Both the position numbers and the translations under genes were made by a program. Source: Stella humosa (lineage in GTDB: Bacteria; Pseudomonadota; Alphaproteobacteria; ATCC43930; Allostellaceae). Taken from it: a stretch of DNA of 64,000 nt. The DNA lies in assembly GCF_006738645.1 (NCBI RefSeq), contig NZ_AP019700.1:2306001-2370000 (forward strand), given 5' to 3'. Below are positions 23,627-32,220 of this stretch, one piece after another. Positions within the stretch are counted from its first letter, which is position 1; every line of letters begins with the position of its first letter. The notes under the pieces are model-generated. The model saw only the letters and a program-made list of their open reading frames with translations. It had not been told where the DNA came from and did not search any database.

Positions 23627-24513
23627 TGCTGCGGCCGACCTTCCTCGGCCGGCTGGCGCTGCACGGCGCCAACCTGGCCGTGATCCTGTTCCTGCTGTTC
23701 CCGATCTTCGCCGTCGTCATCGGCTCGGTGCAGTCGGAACGCACGCTCCAGGCCGACACGCGCGCTATCCTGCCGCCCGAATACACCTTCGACAATTTCC
23801 GCGTCATCCTGACCCAGGGCGAGCAGAAAGGCCGGGTTTTCGAGCAGGCGACCTACCTGCCGGACAACATCAAGGCGTTCTACAGCGCCTTCCTGAACAG
23901 CCTGATCGTGGCGGTCAGCGTCACCGTCCTGACGCTGGTCCTGGGGTCGCTGTCTGCCTACACGATCGCGCGGCTGCGGGTGCCATGGACCGCCTGGTTC
24001 CTGCAGATCAACATCGTCGCGCGCTTCGTGCCGATCATCGTCCTGATGATTCCGCTCTACGTGATGTTCCGATCGGGCGGCATGCTGAACTCACTCTGGG
24101 GGGTGATCATCGCCCAGACCGGGTTCCTGCTGCCCTATGCCATCCTGATCCTGGCACCATACTTCGAGACCATATCGTTCGAGTTGGAGGAGGCGGCCCG
24201 CATCGACGGCTGCTCGCGCTTCGGGGCGTTCCTGCGCATCGTCCTGCCGCTCAGCACGCCCGGCCTGTCGTCTTGCGGCGCCATCATCTTCATTATCTCG
24301 TGGCAGGACCTCCTGATCACCATGATCCTCAACTCCCGGCGGGAATTCATGACCCTGCCGGTCATCATCTCGAGTCTGGTCGGGGACGTGCACGTCTTCT
24401 TCAATCTGCTCATGGCCATCTGCCTGCTGGCGTTGTTGCCGTCGGTGGTCCTGGTGATGCTGCTGCAGAAGTACGTCGTCCAGGGCCTCTCGGCCGGGGC
24501 CGTCAAGGGGTAG
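23626..24513 (+). CDS. ABC transporter permease (MalG/UgpE type)
   Basis: The 295-residue partner permease has six membrane spans and the EAA loop ELEEAARIDGCSRFGAFLRIVLPL. It starts at ATG 23626, inside the stop of the first permease, so the two are coupled. No ATPase gene of the MalK/UgpC type follows. A shared ATPase encoded elsewhere must energise this system, or the gene was lost. Confidence 0.93.
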   Translation: MLRPTFLGRLALHGANLAVILFLLFPIFAVVIGSVQSERTLQADTRAILPPEYTFDNFRVILTQGEQKGRVFEQATYLPDNIKAFYSAFLNSLIVAVSVTVLTLVLGSLSAYTIARLRVPWTAWFLQINIVARFVPIIVLMIPLYVMFRSGGMLNSLWGVIIAQTGFLLPYAILILAPYFETISFELEEAARIDGCSRFGAFLRIVLPLSTPGLSSCGAIIFIISWQDLLITMILNSRREFMTLPVIISSLVGDVHVFFNLLMAICLLALLPSVVLVMLLQKYVVQGLSAGAVKG

Positions 24514-24523
24514 GGCGCGACGC

Positions 24524-24551
24524 GGCCGGTCGGCCATTCGGTCGACCGGCC
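24524..24551 (+). terminator. Hairpin after the permease operon
   Basis: Perfect 9-bp arms (GGCCGGTCG, 24524-24532, and CGACCGGCC, 24543-24551) with a 10-base loop lie 10 bases after the second permease stop. No T-run follows, but the placement between operons supports a transcript end. Confidence 0.5.
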
Positions 24552-24553
24552 TA

Positions 24554-24582
24554 TTGACAGACAATCTTACGGGATGACATCT
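24554..24582 (+). promoter_or_regulatory. Possible promoter of the CMD gene and downstream genes
   Basis: A perfect -35 hexamer TTGACA (24554-24559) follows the hairpin directly. At 17-bp spacing the -10 would be ACATCT (24577-24582), a weak match. The CMD start is 53 bases further on. The assignment rests mostly on the -35 box and the position. Confidence 0.35.
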
Positions 24583-24634
24583 CTGTGGGTGCCGCCATTC
24601 CTGCGCGGCGGCCCATTTGCGGAGATGCCTTCCC

Positions 24635-25036
24635 ATGACCGATCGCCCCGAATTCGATTCCGAGCTGTTCGCCAAAGGTTTGAAGGTGCGGCGGGAGGTG
24701 CTGGGCGCGGCGCATGTCGACCGCTCGCTCCAGAGCGCCAACGACTTCACCGCGCCGATGCAGAAGATGGTCACCGAATGGTGCTGGGGCGAGCTGTGGA
24801 ACCGCCCGGGCCTCGACCGGCGCACCCGCAGCTTCATCAACCTCGCCATGATCTCGGCCCTCAACCGCCCGAACGAGGTGAAGCTGCATGTCCGCGGCGC
24901 GCTCAACAACGGGCTGACGCCCGAAGAGATCCGCGAAGTGATGATGCAGGTCGCGGTCTATTGCGGCGTGCCGGCCGGCCTCGACAGCCTGAAGGCCGCG
25001 GCCGAGGTGCTGAAGGAAGAAGGCAAGCTCAGCTAA
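24635..25036 (+). CDS. 4-carboxymuconolactone decarboxylase family protein (cytoplasmic)
   Basis: The 133-residue protein has one CMD domain and no signal peptide: WCWGELWNRPGLDRRTRSFINLAMISALNRPNEVKLHVRGALNNGL, then EEIREVMMQVAVYCGVPAGLDSL. Length and motifs agree with PcaC-type decarboxylases, though pca neighbours are absent. It leads a run of enzymes (3-hydroxyisobutyrate-dehydrogenase-like, MmgE/PrpD) and an ABC importer that look like one degradation unit. Confidence 0.88.
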   Translation: MTDRPEFDSELFAKGLKVRREVLGAAHVDRSLQSANDFTAPMQKMVTEWCWGELWNRPGLDRRTRSFINLAMISALNRPNEVKLHVRGALNNGLTPEEIREVMMQVAVYCGVPAGLDSLKAAAEVLKEEGKLS

Positions 25037-25074
25037 GCCCGCCCCACGCAACCGTTGGCCGGAGGACGCCAGGA

Positions 25075-25986
25075 ATGACCAGCTCGGACAAGCCGCGGAT
25101 CGGCTTCATCGGCATCGGCGCCATGGGCCTGCCCATGGCGACCTGCCTGCTGAAGGCGGGTTACGCCGTCGGCGCCTACGACGTGCGTACCGACCAGGTC
25201 GATCGCCTGGCGGCCGAGGCCGGCGCCCAGCCGATGGCGACGCTGGCCGAACTCGGCCGGCAGTCGGACGTGGTGCTGACCATCCTGCCGACCAGCGCCA
25301 TCGTCGAGAAGGTCCTGTTCGGGCCGGACGGACTGGCGCCTGCGCTCAAGCCCGGCGCCGTCGTCATCGACATGACCTCGGGCATCCCGGACGAGACGGT
25401 GCGCTTCGCCGAGACGCTGGCCGGGCAGGGCGTCACCCTGTTCGATGCGCCGGTGTCCGGCGGCGTGCCGCGGGCCATCACCGGCAAGCTCACCATCATG
25501 ACGGGCGGCGACGATGCCGTGATCGACGCCCAGATGGCTTTGCTGGAGACGATGGGGTCGGTCATCCGCACCGGCCGCATCGGCAGCGGCCACGCCATGA
25601 AGGCGCTGAACAACCTGGTGTCGGCCGGCGGCTTCCTGATCGGCATCGAGGCGCTGCTGATCGGGGCCAAGTTCGGCATCGAGCCCGGCACGATGGTCGA
25701 CATCCTGAACGCCTCGACCGGCGTGAACAACAGCACCCAGAAGAAGTTCCGGCAGTACGTCCTGTCGCGCAGCTTCGACTCCGGGTTCCCGATCGAGCTG
25801 ATGGTGAAGGACCTGTCGATCGCGCTGGAGGTCGCCCGCTCGGGCGGCGTCAACGCGCCCTTCGCCACCCTCTGCCGCGAGCTGTGGGCGGGGGCCTCGA
25901 CGATGCTGGGGCCGCGCGTCGACCACACGGCGGTGGCGCAGCTCAGCGAGAAGCTGGCCGGGCTGGAACTGCACGAAGGCAAGTAG
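25075..25986 (+). CDS. NAD(P)-dependent beta-hydroxyacid dehydrogenase (3-hydroxyisobutyrate dehydrogenase family)
   Basis: The 303-residue enzyme has the Rossmann loop IGFIGIGAMGLPMATCLL, the substrate loop FDAPVSGGVPRAITGKL (normal SGG), the catalytic Lys in GSGHAMKALNNL, and LMVKDLSIALE. It matches 3-hydroxyisobutyrate/tartronate-semialdehyde/2-hydroxy-3-oxopropionate reductases. A GGAGG at 25061-25065 precedes the ATG. It is 38 bases after the CMD gene and 64 bases before MmgE/PrpD on the same strand. It is a paralogue of the enzyme at 20185. Confidence 0.92.
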   Translation: MTSSDKPRIGFIGIGAMGLPMATCLLKAGYAVGAYDVRTDQVDRLAAEAGAQPMATLAELGRQSDVVLTILPTSAIVEKVLFGPDGLAPALKPGAVVIDMTSGIPDETVRFAETLAGQGVTLFDAPVSGGVPRAITGKLTIMTGGDDAVIDAQMALLETMGSVIRTGRIGSGHAMKALNNLVSAGGFLIGIEALLIGAKFGIEPGTMVDILNASTGVNNSTQKKFRQYVLSRSFDSGFPIELMVKDLSIALEVARSGGVNAPFATLCRELWAGASTMLGPRVDHTAVAQLSEKLAGLELHEGK

Positions 25987-26050
25987 GACGACGGCCCCCG
26001 CGGGGAAACAACCCCCGGGGGCGATCCGCAAGGGGGAGGGATTCCGGCAC

Positions 26051-27391
26051 ATGACTTTCACGGCTCAGTTGGTGAACTACGTCCGCGACAGCCGGCTCGC
26101 GGACATTCCGGCCGACGTGCATCACGAGGCCAAGCGCGCGCTGGTCAACATCGTCGGCTGCGCGCTGGGTGGGGCGGACCATCCGGCGATGGACATCACC
26201 ATCGACGCGCTCGGCCCATATGCCGGCCCGGCGACCTCGGCCGTGCTCGGCCGGCGCGAGCGGTTCGACCCCCTGCTGGCCTCGCTCCTGAACGGCATCA
26301 GCTCGCACGTGCACGACTATGACGACACGATGCCGCGCAACTACATCCATGCCAGTTCGCCGGTGGCCTCGGCCCTCTTCGCCTATGCCAGCGTCAACAA
26401 GGTGTCGGGGCCTGACTTCCTGCATGCCTTCATCCTGGGCTTCGAGATCGTGGCCCGCATCGGCAACGCGACTTATCCCGCGCACTACGATGCCGGCTGG
26501 CACTCGACCGGATCGGTCGGGGTGTTCGGCGCGGCCGCGGCCGTCGGCCGGCTGCTGGGCCTCGACGCCGAGCGCATGACCTACGCCATCGGCCTGGCGG
26601 CGACCCAGGCGGCTGGCATCCGCGAGATGTTCGGCTCCATGGGCAAGTCGTTCCACCCCGGCCGCTCGGCCCAGAGCGGCTACATGGCCGCATTGCTCGC
26701 CCAGAAGGGCTTCACCACCGGCCGGCTGCCGCTGGAAGCGCCGCGCGGCTTTGCCGCCGTGACGGCCGCCACCTACGACCTCGACAAGCTGGTCGCGAAT
26801 CTGGGCCAGGATTTCGACCTGCGGGTCAACACCTACAAGCCGTTTCCCTGCGGCATCGTCATCCACCCGACGATCGACGCCTGCATCCAGCTCCACGACC
26901 GGCACGGCCTGGTGGCCGACCAGATCGAGGCGGTCGAACTGCGGGTGGCCCCCCTGGTCAAGGACCTCTGCGACAAGAAGCAGATCACGGCCGGGCTGGA
27001 GGGCAAGTTCTCGATCTACCACGCAGCCGCCATCGGCCTCGGGCGCGGGCGCGGCAGCCTGTCGGAGTTCACCGACGCCGCCGTCGCCGACCCGGTACTG
27101 AAGCGCCTGCGCGAGCTTACCCAGGCCGTGGGCGACGGCGAGGTGGGCGAGGACAATGTGGTCGTGTCGGTGCGCTTGAAGGATGGGCGCACGGTCGGCA
27201 TGAAGCTGGAACAGTCCCTGGGTAACCTCGCTCGGCCGCTGAGCGATGCCCAACTCGAGACCAAGTTCCGCGACCAGACGACGGTGGTCACGCCGGCCCA
27301 GGTCGATGCCGCGATCGCCGCCTGCTGGGGGGTGGAGGAACTGGCCGACGTCTCGACCCTGATCGGGCATTGCGTCCCGGCCGGCCAGTAG
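26051..27391 (+). CDS. MmgE/PrpD family protein
   Basis: The 446-residue protein has the family's typical start (HHEAKRALVNIVGCALGG, then ISSHVHDYDDTMP with the conserved His-Asp-Tyr-Asp-Asp) and the middle FGSMGKSFHPGRSAQSG. Members include 2-methylcitrate dehydratase (PrpD), cis-aconitate decarboxylase and immune-responsive-gene-like enzymes, which dehydrate or decarboxylate tri- and dicarboxylates. No prpBC genes are nearby, so methylcitrate is not assured. It lies between a hydroxyacid dehydrogenase and a taurine/nitrate-type importer. Confidence 0.9.
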   Translation: MTFTAQLVNYVRDSRLADIPADVHHEAKRALVNIVGCALGGADHPAMDITIDALGPYAGPATSAVLGRRERFDPLLASLLNGISSHVHDYDDTMPRNYIHASSPVASALFAYASVNKVSGPDFLHAFILGFEIVARIGNATYPAHYDAGWHSTGSVGVFGAAAAVGRLLGLDAERMTYAIGLAATQAAGIREMFGSMGKSFHPGRSAQSGYMAALLAQKGFTTGRLPLEAPRGFAAVTAATYDLDKLVANLGQDFDLRVNTYKPFPCGIVIHPTIDACIQLHDRHGLVADQIEAVELRVAPLVKDLCDKKQITAGLEGKFSIYHAAAIGLGRGRGSLSEFTDAAVADPVLKRLRELTQAVGDGEVGEDNVVVSVRLKDGRTVGMKLEQSLGNLARPLSDAQLETKFRDQTTVVTPAQVDAAIAACWGVEELADVSTLIGHCVPAGQ

Positions 27392-27444
27392 GCTTGCACG
27401 AAGAACAGGCGGCAAGGACCGCCGAACGACGGAGGAGGGGACTG

Positions 27445-28449
27445 ATGAAGACCTGGAAGGCAATGATCGCGGCCGCCATCGTCGCGGCCGTACCCGCCGT
27501 GGCCGCCGCCGAAGTGAGCGAGCTGCGCATCCCGCTGGGCGCCGGCGGCTTCGGCTTCCTGCCCCTGCACATGATGCAGGAGCACAAGCTGATCGAGAAG
27601 CTGGGCGAGGAAGCCGGCGTCAAGGTGACCGTGAACTGGTCGAACATCGGCGGTCCGGCCGTCATGAACGACGCCCTGCTGTCGGGCTCGGCCCACTACA
27701 TCTCGGCCGGGCCGCCGGCGTTCCTGATCCTATGGGATCGCACGCGGGCCAATGTCGGCGTGAAGTCGATCGGCGCCATCAGCTCCATGCCGATGACGCT
27801 GAACGTCACCGGCTCGCAGCTGAAGTCGCTCGACGAGATCAGCGGCGCCCAGAAGATCGCGGTCACCTCGGTCAAGGTGTCGATCCCCTCGATCATCATG
27901 CAGATGTATGCGCTGAAGAAGTACGGCCGCGACCAGGTCTTCCGCTTCGACCCCTTCACCGTGACCATGGCCCATCCCGACGCGGTGATCTCGCTGATCT
28001 CGGGCGGGGGAAACATCATCGGCCATTGGGCGTCGGCCCCCTTCGACGCGCGCGAGTTGAAGGAGCCCGGCATCCGGACGGTGATGAGCTCCGACGACGT
28101 CATGGGCGGCTCGACCACCTTCACGATGATGTCGACCACCTCCAAGTTCCAGGCGGAGAACCCGAAGGTCCACGGCGTCGTCATGAAGGCGCTGAAGCGC
28201 GCGCAGGAGATGATCGGCGAGGACAAGAACGCGGCCGCCGCCGTGCTGCTGAAGTCGATGGGCGGCAAGGGTTGGGACACGGCCGAGCTGGTCGCGATCC
28301 TGAACGATCCCAAGACGAAGTACACGCCGCGGCCGGAGAACGTGCTGACCTATGCCAACTTCATGCATGAAATCGGCTCGCTCAAGAACAAGCCGGCCGG
28401 CCTGGCCGACCTCTTCTTCGACAATCCCGATGTGAAGGGCGGCAACTAG
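27445..28449 (+). CDS. Taurine/nitrate-type ABC transporter substrate-binding protein
   Basis: The 334-residue receptor has a signal peptide (MKTWKAMIAAAIVAAVPAVAAA) and the NMT1/SsuA-like fold: LRIPLGAGGFGFLPLHMMQEHKLIEK, VNWSNIGGPAVMNDALLSGSAHYISAGPPAFL, then INSERTED SGAQKIAVTSVKVSIPSIIM-type specificity segments. Such receptors bind sulfonates, nitrate, thiamine precursors or small organic acids. The ATPase and permease genes follow directly, completing a three-gene importer. A GGAGGAGGGG ends at 27440, four bases before the ATG. Confidence 0.9.
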   Translation: MKTWKAMIAAAIVAAVPAVAAAEVSELRIPLGAGGFGFLPLHMMQEHKLIEKLGEEAGVKVTVNWSNIGGPAVMNDALLSGSAHYISAGPPAFLILWDRTRANVGVKSIGAISSMPMTLNVTGSQLKSLDEISGAQKIAVTSVKVSIPSIIMQMYALKKYGRDQVFRFDPFTVTMAHPDAVISLISGGGNIIGHWASAPFDARELKEPGIRTVMSSDDVMGGSTTFTMMSTTSKFQAENPKVHGVVMKALKRAQEMIGEDKNAAAAVLLKSMGGKGWDTAELVAILNDPKTKYTPRPENVLTYANFMHEIGSLKNKPAGLADLFFDNPDVKGGN

Positions 28450-28460
28450 GCGGCCGGGCC

Positions 28461-29255
28461 ATGGCACAGGAGGGCGCATCGCCGCCGCTGCTGTCGGTGG
28501 ACGGGGTGACGCTGCAGTACCGGACCCGCGAGCATCTCGTCACGGCGACCTACCGCGTCAGCTTCGAGGTGCGCCAGTCCGACCGCTACGTCATCCTGGG
28601 GCCGTCGGGCTGCGGCAAGTCGACCCTGCTGAAGGCGGTCGGCGGCTACATCAAGCCGGTCGAGGGGAGGATCGCGCTTGGGGGCCGCGCCATCGCCCGC
28701 CCCGGCCCCGACCGTGTGCTGGTCTTCCAGGAGTTCGACCAGCTCCTGCCGTGGAAGACGGTGAAGGACAATGTTCTGTTCGCCCTTACCGCCAGCGGCC
28801 GCCTGAAGGGCCGCGAGGCGGTGGAGCGGGCCGAGCACTACATCGCCAAGGTGCACCTGACCAAGTTCGCGGACAGCTACCCGCACACGCTGTCGGGCGG
28901 CATGAAGCAGCGGGTCGCGATCGCCCGCGGCATGGCGATGGAGCCGGAGATCCTGCTGATGGACGAGCCCTTCGCGGCCCTGGACGCGCTGACGCGCGGC
29001 CAGATGCAGGAGGAACTGCTCCAGCTATGGGAGGAAACCAAGGTGACGCTCCTGTTCGTCACCCATTCGATCCCGGAGGCGGTGCGCATCGGCGACCGCA
29101 TCCTGTTGCTGACCCCCCACCCGGGCCGGGTGCGGGCCGAGCTCGGCAGCACCGGCATCGACGCGGTCGGCGCCGACGGCCGCACGCTCTCGGCCCGGAT
29201 CGAGTACCTGCTGTTCGGCGAGCAGCCCGCCCAGCGGAGCGGCACCCATGGCTGA
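28461..29255 (+). CDS. ABC transporter ATPase (taurine/nitrate type)
   Basis: The 264-residue ATPase has Walker A GPSGCGKST, a Q-loop (VFQEFDQLLPWKTV), the signature LSGGMKQR, Walker B ILLMDEP and the switch His in FVTHSIPEA. The sequence is of the TauB/SsuB/NrtD type. It lies 11 bases after the receptor gene, and its end overlaps the permease start by 8 bases, so the three are one operon. Confidence 0.95.
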   Translation: MAQEGASPPLLSVDGVTLQYRTREHLVTATYRVSFEVRQSDRYVILGPSGCGKSTLLKAVGGYIKPVEGRIALGGRAIARPGPDRVLVFQEFDQLLPWKTVKDNVLFALTASGRLKGREAVERAEHYIAKVHLTKFADSYPHTLSGGMKQRVAIARGMAMEPEILLMDEPFAALDALTRGQMQEELLQLWEETKVTLLFVTHSIPEAVRIGDRILLLTPHPGRVRAELGSTGIDAVGADGRTLSARIEYLLFGEQPAQRSGTHG

Positions 29256-30114
29256 CGTGAGGGGAGAGCGGCCCGACTACATCGCCGACGACGTGCCGGC
29301 CGGCTTCGGCGTCGTCGTCAAGCCGCTCGGCCTGTGGGAGCGGGTGTTCGCCATCGGTGCGGTGCGCAAGGGCTTGCTGCTGCTGGCGATGGCGGCGATC
29401 TGGGAGGTCTATGCCCGCTGGCTCGGCAACTCACTGCTGTTCCCGACCTTCTCCGAGACGGCGACGGCCTTCTTCGCCGGCCTGCGCACGGCCGAGCTGA
29501 TCGCGGTCACCGGGCGCTCGGTCGAGATGCTGCTGAAGGGTTATGCGCTGGGCCTGCTTCTGGCGGCGGTGGCGACGGCCTTCGCGACCGCGACCCGGGT
29601 CGGGGCCGACCTGCTCGACACGCTGACCTCGATGTTCAACCCGCTGCCGTCGATAGCGCTGCTGCCGCTGGCCATGATCTGGTTCGGGCTGGGCGACGGC
29701 AGCGTCATCTTCGTGCTGATTCACGCGGTGCTGTGGTCGGTGGCGCTCAACACCCATGCCGGCTTCCGCTCGGTCAGCCCGACCTGGCGCATGGTGGGGC
29801 AGAATTACGGCTTGTCGCGGGTCGCCTACGTCACCCGCATCCTCATCCCGGGCGCCTTGCCCAGCATCCTGACGGGCCTGAAGATCGGCTGGGCGTTCGC
29901 CTGGCGCACCCTGATCGCGGCAGAACTGGTATTCGGCGTCAGCTCCAGCGGCGGCGGGCTCGGCTGGTACATCTTCCAAAACAAGAACCTGCTGGATATA
30001 CCCAATGTGTTCGCCGGCCTGCTGATGGTCATCGTCTTCGGGCTGGTGGTCGACAACTTCGTCTTCCGCGCCCTGGAACAACGCACGATCCGCCGCTGGG
30101 GCATGCAAAGCTGA
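29248..30114 (+). CDS. ABC transporter permease (taurine/nitrate type)
   Basis: The 288-residue membrane protein has six predicted spans and a BPD_transp_1 domain with the loop RMVGQNYGLSRVAYVTRILIPGALPSILTGLKIGWAFAWR, typical of TauC/SsuC permeases. Its ATG lies inside the ATPase gene. A 33-base gap leads to the GntR regulator on the same strand. Confidence 0.94.
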   Translation: MADVRGERPDYIADDVPAGFGVVVKPLGLWERVFAIGAVRKGLLLLAMAAIWEVYARWLGNSLLFPTFSETATAFFAGLRTAELIAVTGRSVEMLLKGYALGLLLAAVATAFATATRVGADLLDTLTSMFNPLPSIALLPLAMIWFGLGDGSVIFVLIHAVLWSVALNTHAGFRSVSPTWRMVGQNYGLSRVAYVTRILIPGALPSILTGLKIGWAFAWRTLIAAELVFGVSSSGGGLGWYIFQNKNLLDIPNVFAGLLMVIVFGLVVDNFVFRALEQRTIRRWGMQS

Positions 30115-30146
30115 CAGGAACGCAAAGCCCCCCGGGTGCCCACCAC

Positions 30147-30836
30147 ATGCCGAACCGTGTCGAAGCCGATTTCTCTCCCGATCTGTCGATGCGGGTCAAC
30201 AGCGTGGCGGCCCCGGTGCGCCGGCAGGTGGCCAAGGTGCTGCGCGGGGCCATCACCAGCGGCCGCTTCGCGCCGGGCCAGCGCCTGATCGAGAAGGACC
30301 TGTGCGAACTGCTGGGCGTCAGCCGGCCATCGGTGCGCGAGGCCCTGCGCGAGTTGGAGAGCGAGGGGCTGATCGAGATCATCCCCAACCGCGGTCCGCT
30401 GGTGAAACGCCTGACGGCGGCCGACGCGGCCAGCGTCTACCAGGTGCGGGCGGCATTGGAGGCGCTGGCGGCCAGGCTGTTCGTGGAATGCGCCAGCGAC
30501 GACCAGGTGGCCGAGCTGGACGCCGCGGTGGAGCGGCTGGCGGGCGCCTATGCGACGCTGGACGTGGAGCAGATCCTGTCGGCCAAGCAGATATTCTACG
30601 ACGTGCTGATCGCCGGTACCGGCAACAACGTGCTGCGCTCGATGCTGCGCTCGCTGAACGACCGCATCACCATGCTGCGCCGGGTGACCCTGTCCTCGCC
30701 CGCGCGCGCCCAGGAAAGCATCCGGGAAATCCGCGACATGATGGCGGCGATCCGGCGGCGCGATGCCGACGCGGCCTATGCCGTGTCCCTGCACCATATC
30801 CAGCAGGCGGCCCGGGTGGCGCTGGCCGGCCTGTGA
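30147..30836 (+). CDS. GntR family regulator (FCD subfamily)
   Basis: The 229-residue protein has an N-terminal winged helix (VAKVLRGAITSGRFAPGQRLIEKDLCELLGVSRPSVREALRELESEGL, residues about 27-75) and an all-helical FCD effector domain with metal-ligand-like residues. FCD regulators respond to organic acids and control their degradation genes. It is the last gene of the importer operon, so it probably controls this region by feedback. Confidence 0.93.
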   Translation: MPNRVEADFSPDLSMRVNSVAAPVRRQVAKVLRGAITSGRFAPGQRLIEKDLCELLGVSRPSVREALRELESEGLIEIIPNRGPLVKRLTAADAASVYQVRAALEALAARLFVECASDDQVAELDAAVERLAGAYATLDVEQILSAKQIFYDVLIAGTGNNVLRSMLRSLNDRITMLRRVTLSSPARAQESIREIRDMMAAIRRRDADAAYAVSLHHIQQAARVALAGL

Positions 30837-30863
30837 CGGCCGGGGTGCGGATGCCCCCGGCCG
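30837..30863. terminator. Hairpin between convergent GntR and NIPSNAP genes
   Basis: Nine-base perfect arms (CGGCCGGGG and CCCCGGCCG) with a 9-base loop start right after the GntR stop and end 13 bases before the stop of the convergent NIPSNAP gene. It could end both transcripts. There is no T-run on either side. Confidence 0.5.
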
Positions 30864-30875
30864 CGGCAGGCATGC

Positions 30876-31202
30876 CTACTTCACCGACGAGAAGCTGGTC
30901 GGCTGCAGGAAGCTGTTGCTGATCGAGGCGACGATGGCGCCGTCCTTCTCGGTCTCGGCGCGGGCGGCCAGCCACTCCGGGTCGACCTGGAACTTGTTCC
31001 ACTTCTCTTCCCGGTCGGCCATGGAATCCCAGGCCAGCAGGTAGATCAGGTCCTGGTTGTTCTCGCCGACCAGGACCGTCCAGAAGCCGGCCTGCTTGAT
31101 GCCGTGCTGTTCCCACTTCTTCAGGGTGATGGTGTCGAAGCGCTTCAGCAGCGCCGGCAGGCGGCCCGGCATGCAGTGATAGACGCGCATCTCGTAGATC
31201 AT
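30876..31202 (-). CDS. NIPSNAP family protein
   Basis: The 108-residue protein has the dimeric alpha/beta-barrel NIPSNAP pattern: MIYEMRVYHCMPGRLPALLKRF, then KWEQHGIKQAGFWTVLVG, LIYLLAWDSMADREEKWNKF. Small NIPSNAP proteins act as companions of catabolic enzymes; activity is mostly unknown. It follows the TauD/TfdA gene by 36 bases on the same strand. Confidence 0.88.
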   Translation of the reverse strand: MIYEMRVYHCMPGRLPALLKRFDTITLKKWEQHGIKQAGFWTVLVGENNQDLIYLLAWDSMADREEKWNKFQVDPEWLAARAETEKDGAIVASISNSFLQPTSFSSVK

Positions 31203-31238
31203 TCGCAGGTTCCCTCTTTCCTCTCTTGTCGGCGGCCT

Positions 31239-32126
31239 TCAGGCGGCCACCTGGGCCACCGTCGGCGCCTCGCCGGCGATGGTCGTTCGGCGCACGTCGC
31301 GGGCCTCGCGGGTCTCGTCGAAGGCGCGCGCGCGGTGCATGGTCTGGCGGTTGTCCCACATCACCAGGTCGTGCTGGCGCCAGACATGGGCGTGGACGAA
31401 CTCGCGCTGGGTGGCGTGCTCCATCAGGTCGCGGATCAGGCAGCGGGCCTCGGGCATCTGCCAGCCGACGATGGTGCCGATATGGGACGACAGGAACAGC
31501 GACTTGCGGCCGGTCACCGGGTGGGTGCGCACCAGGCGCTGGCGGACGGGCGCGAAGGTCCGCTTCTCCTCCTCGCTCAACTCGGTGAAGCCCAGCAGGC
31601 CGCGCGAATAGATAAGCGAATGCTCGCACACCAGGTCCTCGATCTCGGCCTTGGTGCGGTCGTCCAGCGCGTCGTAGGCTGCCCGCATGTCGGCGAACTC
31701 GGTGTTGCCACCGGCCGACGGGATGCGCCGGCCCGACAGCAGCGAATACTTGGCCGGGACCGCGCGGAACGAGCTGTCGGAGTGCCACAGCCGGTTGCCG
31801 AGGTTGAACATGCGCCGCCGGTCGTCGCGCGCCAGAAGCTGGTTGTTCTGGTCCAGGTTCGAGACGTCGGCCAGCTTCACGTCGATCCGCCGCTCGCCCG
31901 GCTTGGTGATGTTGCCGCCGACGGCCAGCTCGATCTGCCCGAAATTCACGCTGAAGGCGACTTGCTGCTCGTCCGTGATGTCCTGGTCGTGGAAGACGAG
32001 GACGGCATGCCGGTCCATCCCGGCCTCGACCGCGGCCACCTCGTCGGCGGTCAGCGGGCGGCGCATGTCGATCCCTTCGACCTCGCCGAACAGATGCGGG
32101 TGCAGCGGGCGGATGCGAACGCTCAT
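31239..32126 (-). CDS. TauD/TfdA family alpha-ketoglutarate-dependent dioxygenase
   Basis: The 295-residue enzyme has the Fe(II) facial triad: H115 and D117 in LWHSDSSF, and H264 in DNRQTMHRARAFD, with an Arg-rich C-terminal patch for 2-oxoglutarate (RDVRRTTI). The sequence is nearer TfdA-like dioxygenases (SGRRIPSAGGNTEFADMRAAY) than TauD of E. coli. Members cleave phenoxyacetates, sulfonates or hydroxylate carboxylates. It may work on the substrate of the neighbouring taurine/nitrate-type importer (inference). Confidence 0.92.
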   Translation of the reverse strand: MSVRIRPLHPHLFGEVEGIDMRRPLTADEVAAVEAGMDRHAVLVFHDQDITDEQQVAFSVNFGQIELAVGGNITKPGERRIDVKLADVSNLDQNNQLLARDDRRRMFNLGNRLWHSDSSFRAVPAKYSLLSGRRIPSAGGNTEFADMRAAYDALDDRTKAEIEDLVCEHSLIYSRGLLGFTELSEEEKRTFAPVRQRLVRTHPVTGRKSLFLSSHIGTIVGWQMPEARCLIRDLMEHATQREFVHAHVWRQHDLVMWDNRQTMHRARAFDETREARDVRRTTIAGEAPTVAQVAA

Positions 32127-32174
32127 GGCGGTCTTCCCTCCGGTGACGGACCTTGTCCTCCGGTCGAGCTTAGA

Positions 32175-32216
32175 CCCGGGCCGGCGCTCCGGGAAAGCCC
32201 GGAGCGCCGGCCCGGG
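32175..32216 (-). terminator. Strong hairpin after the nitroreductase gene
   Basis: Nineteen-base perfect arms (32175-32193 and 32198-32216) around an AAAG loop lie 5 bases past the nitroreductase stop at 32221, between it and the TauD/TfdA start. No T-run follows. This is the most stable hairpin I saw in the window, and it separates the two minus-strand genes transcriptionally. Confidence 0.65.
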
Positions 32217-32220
32217 GGGC

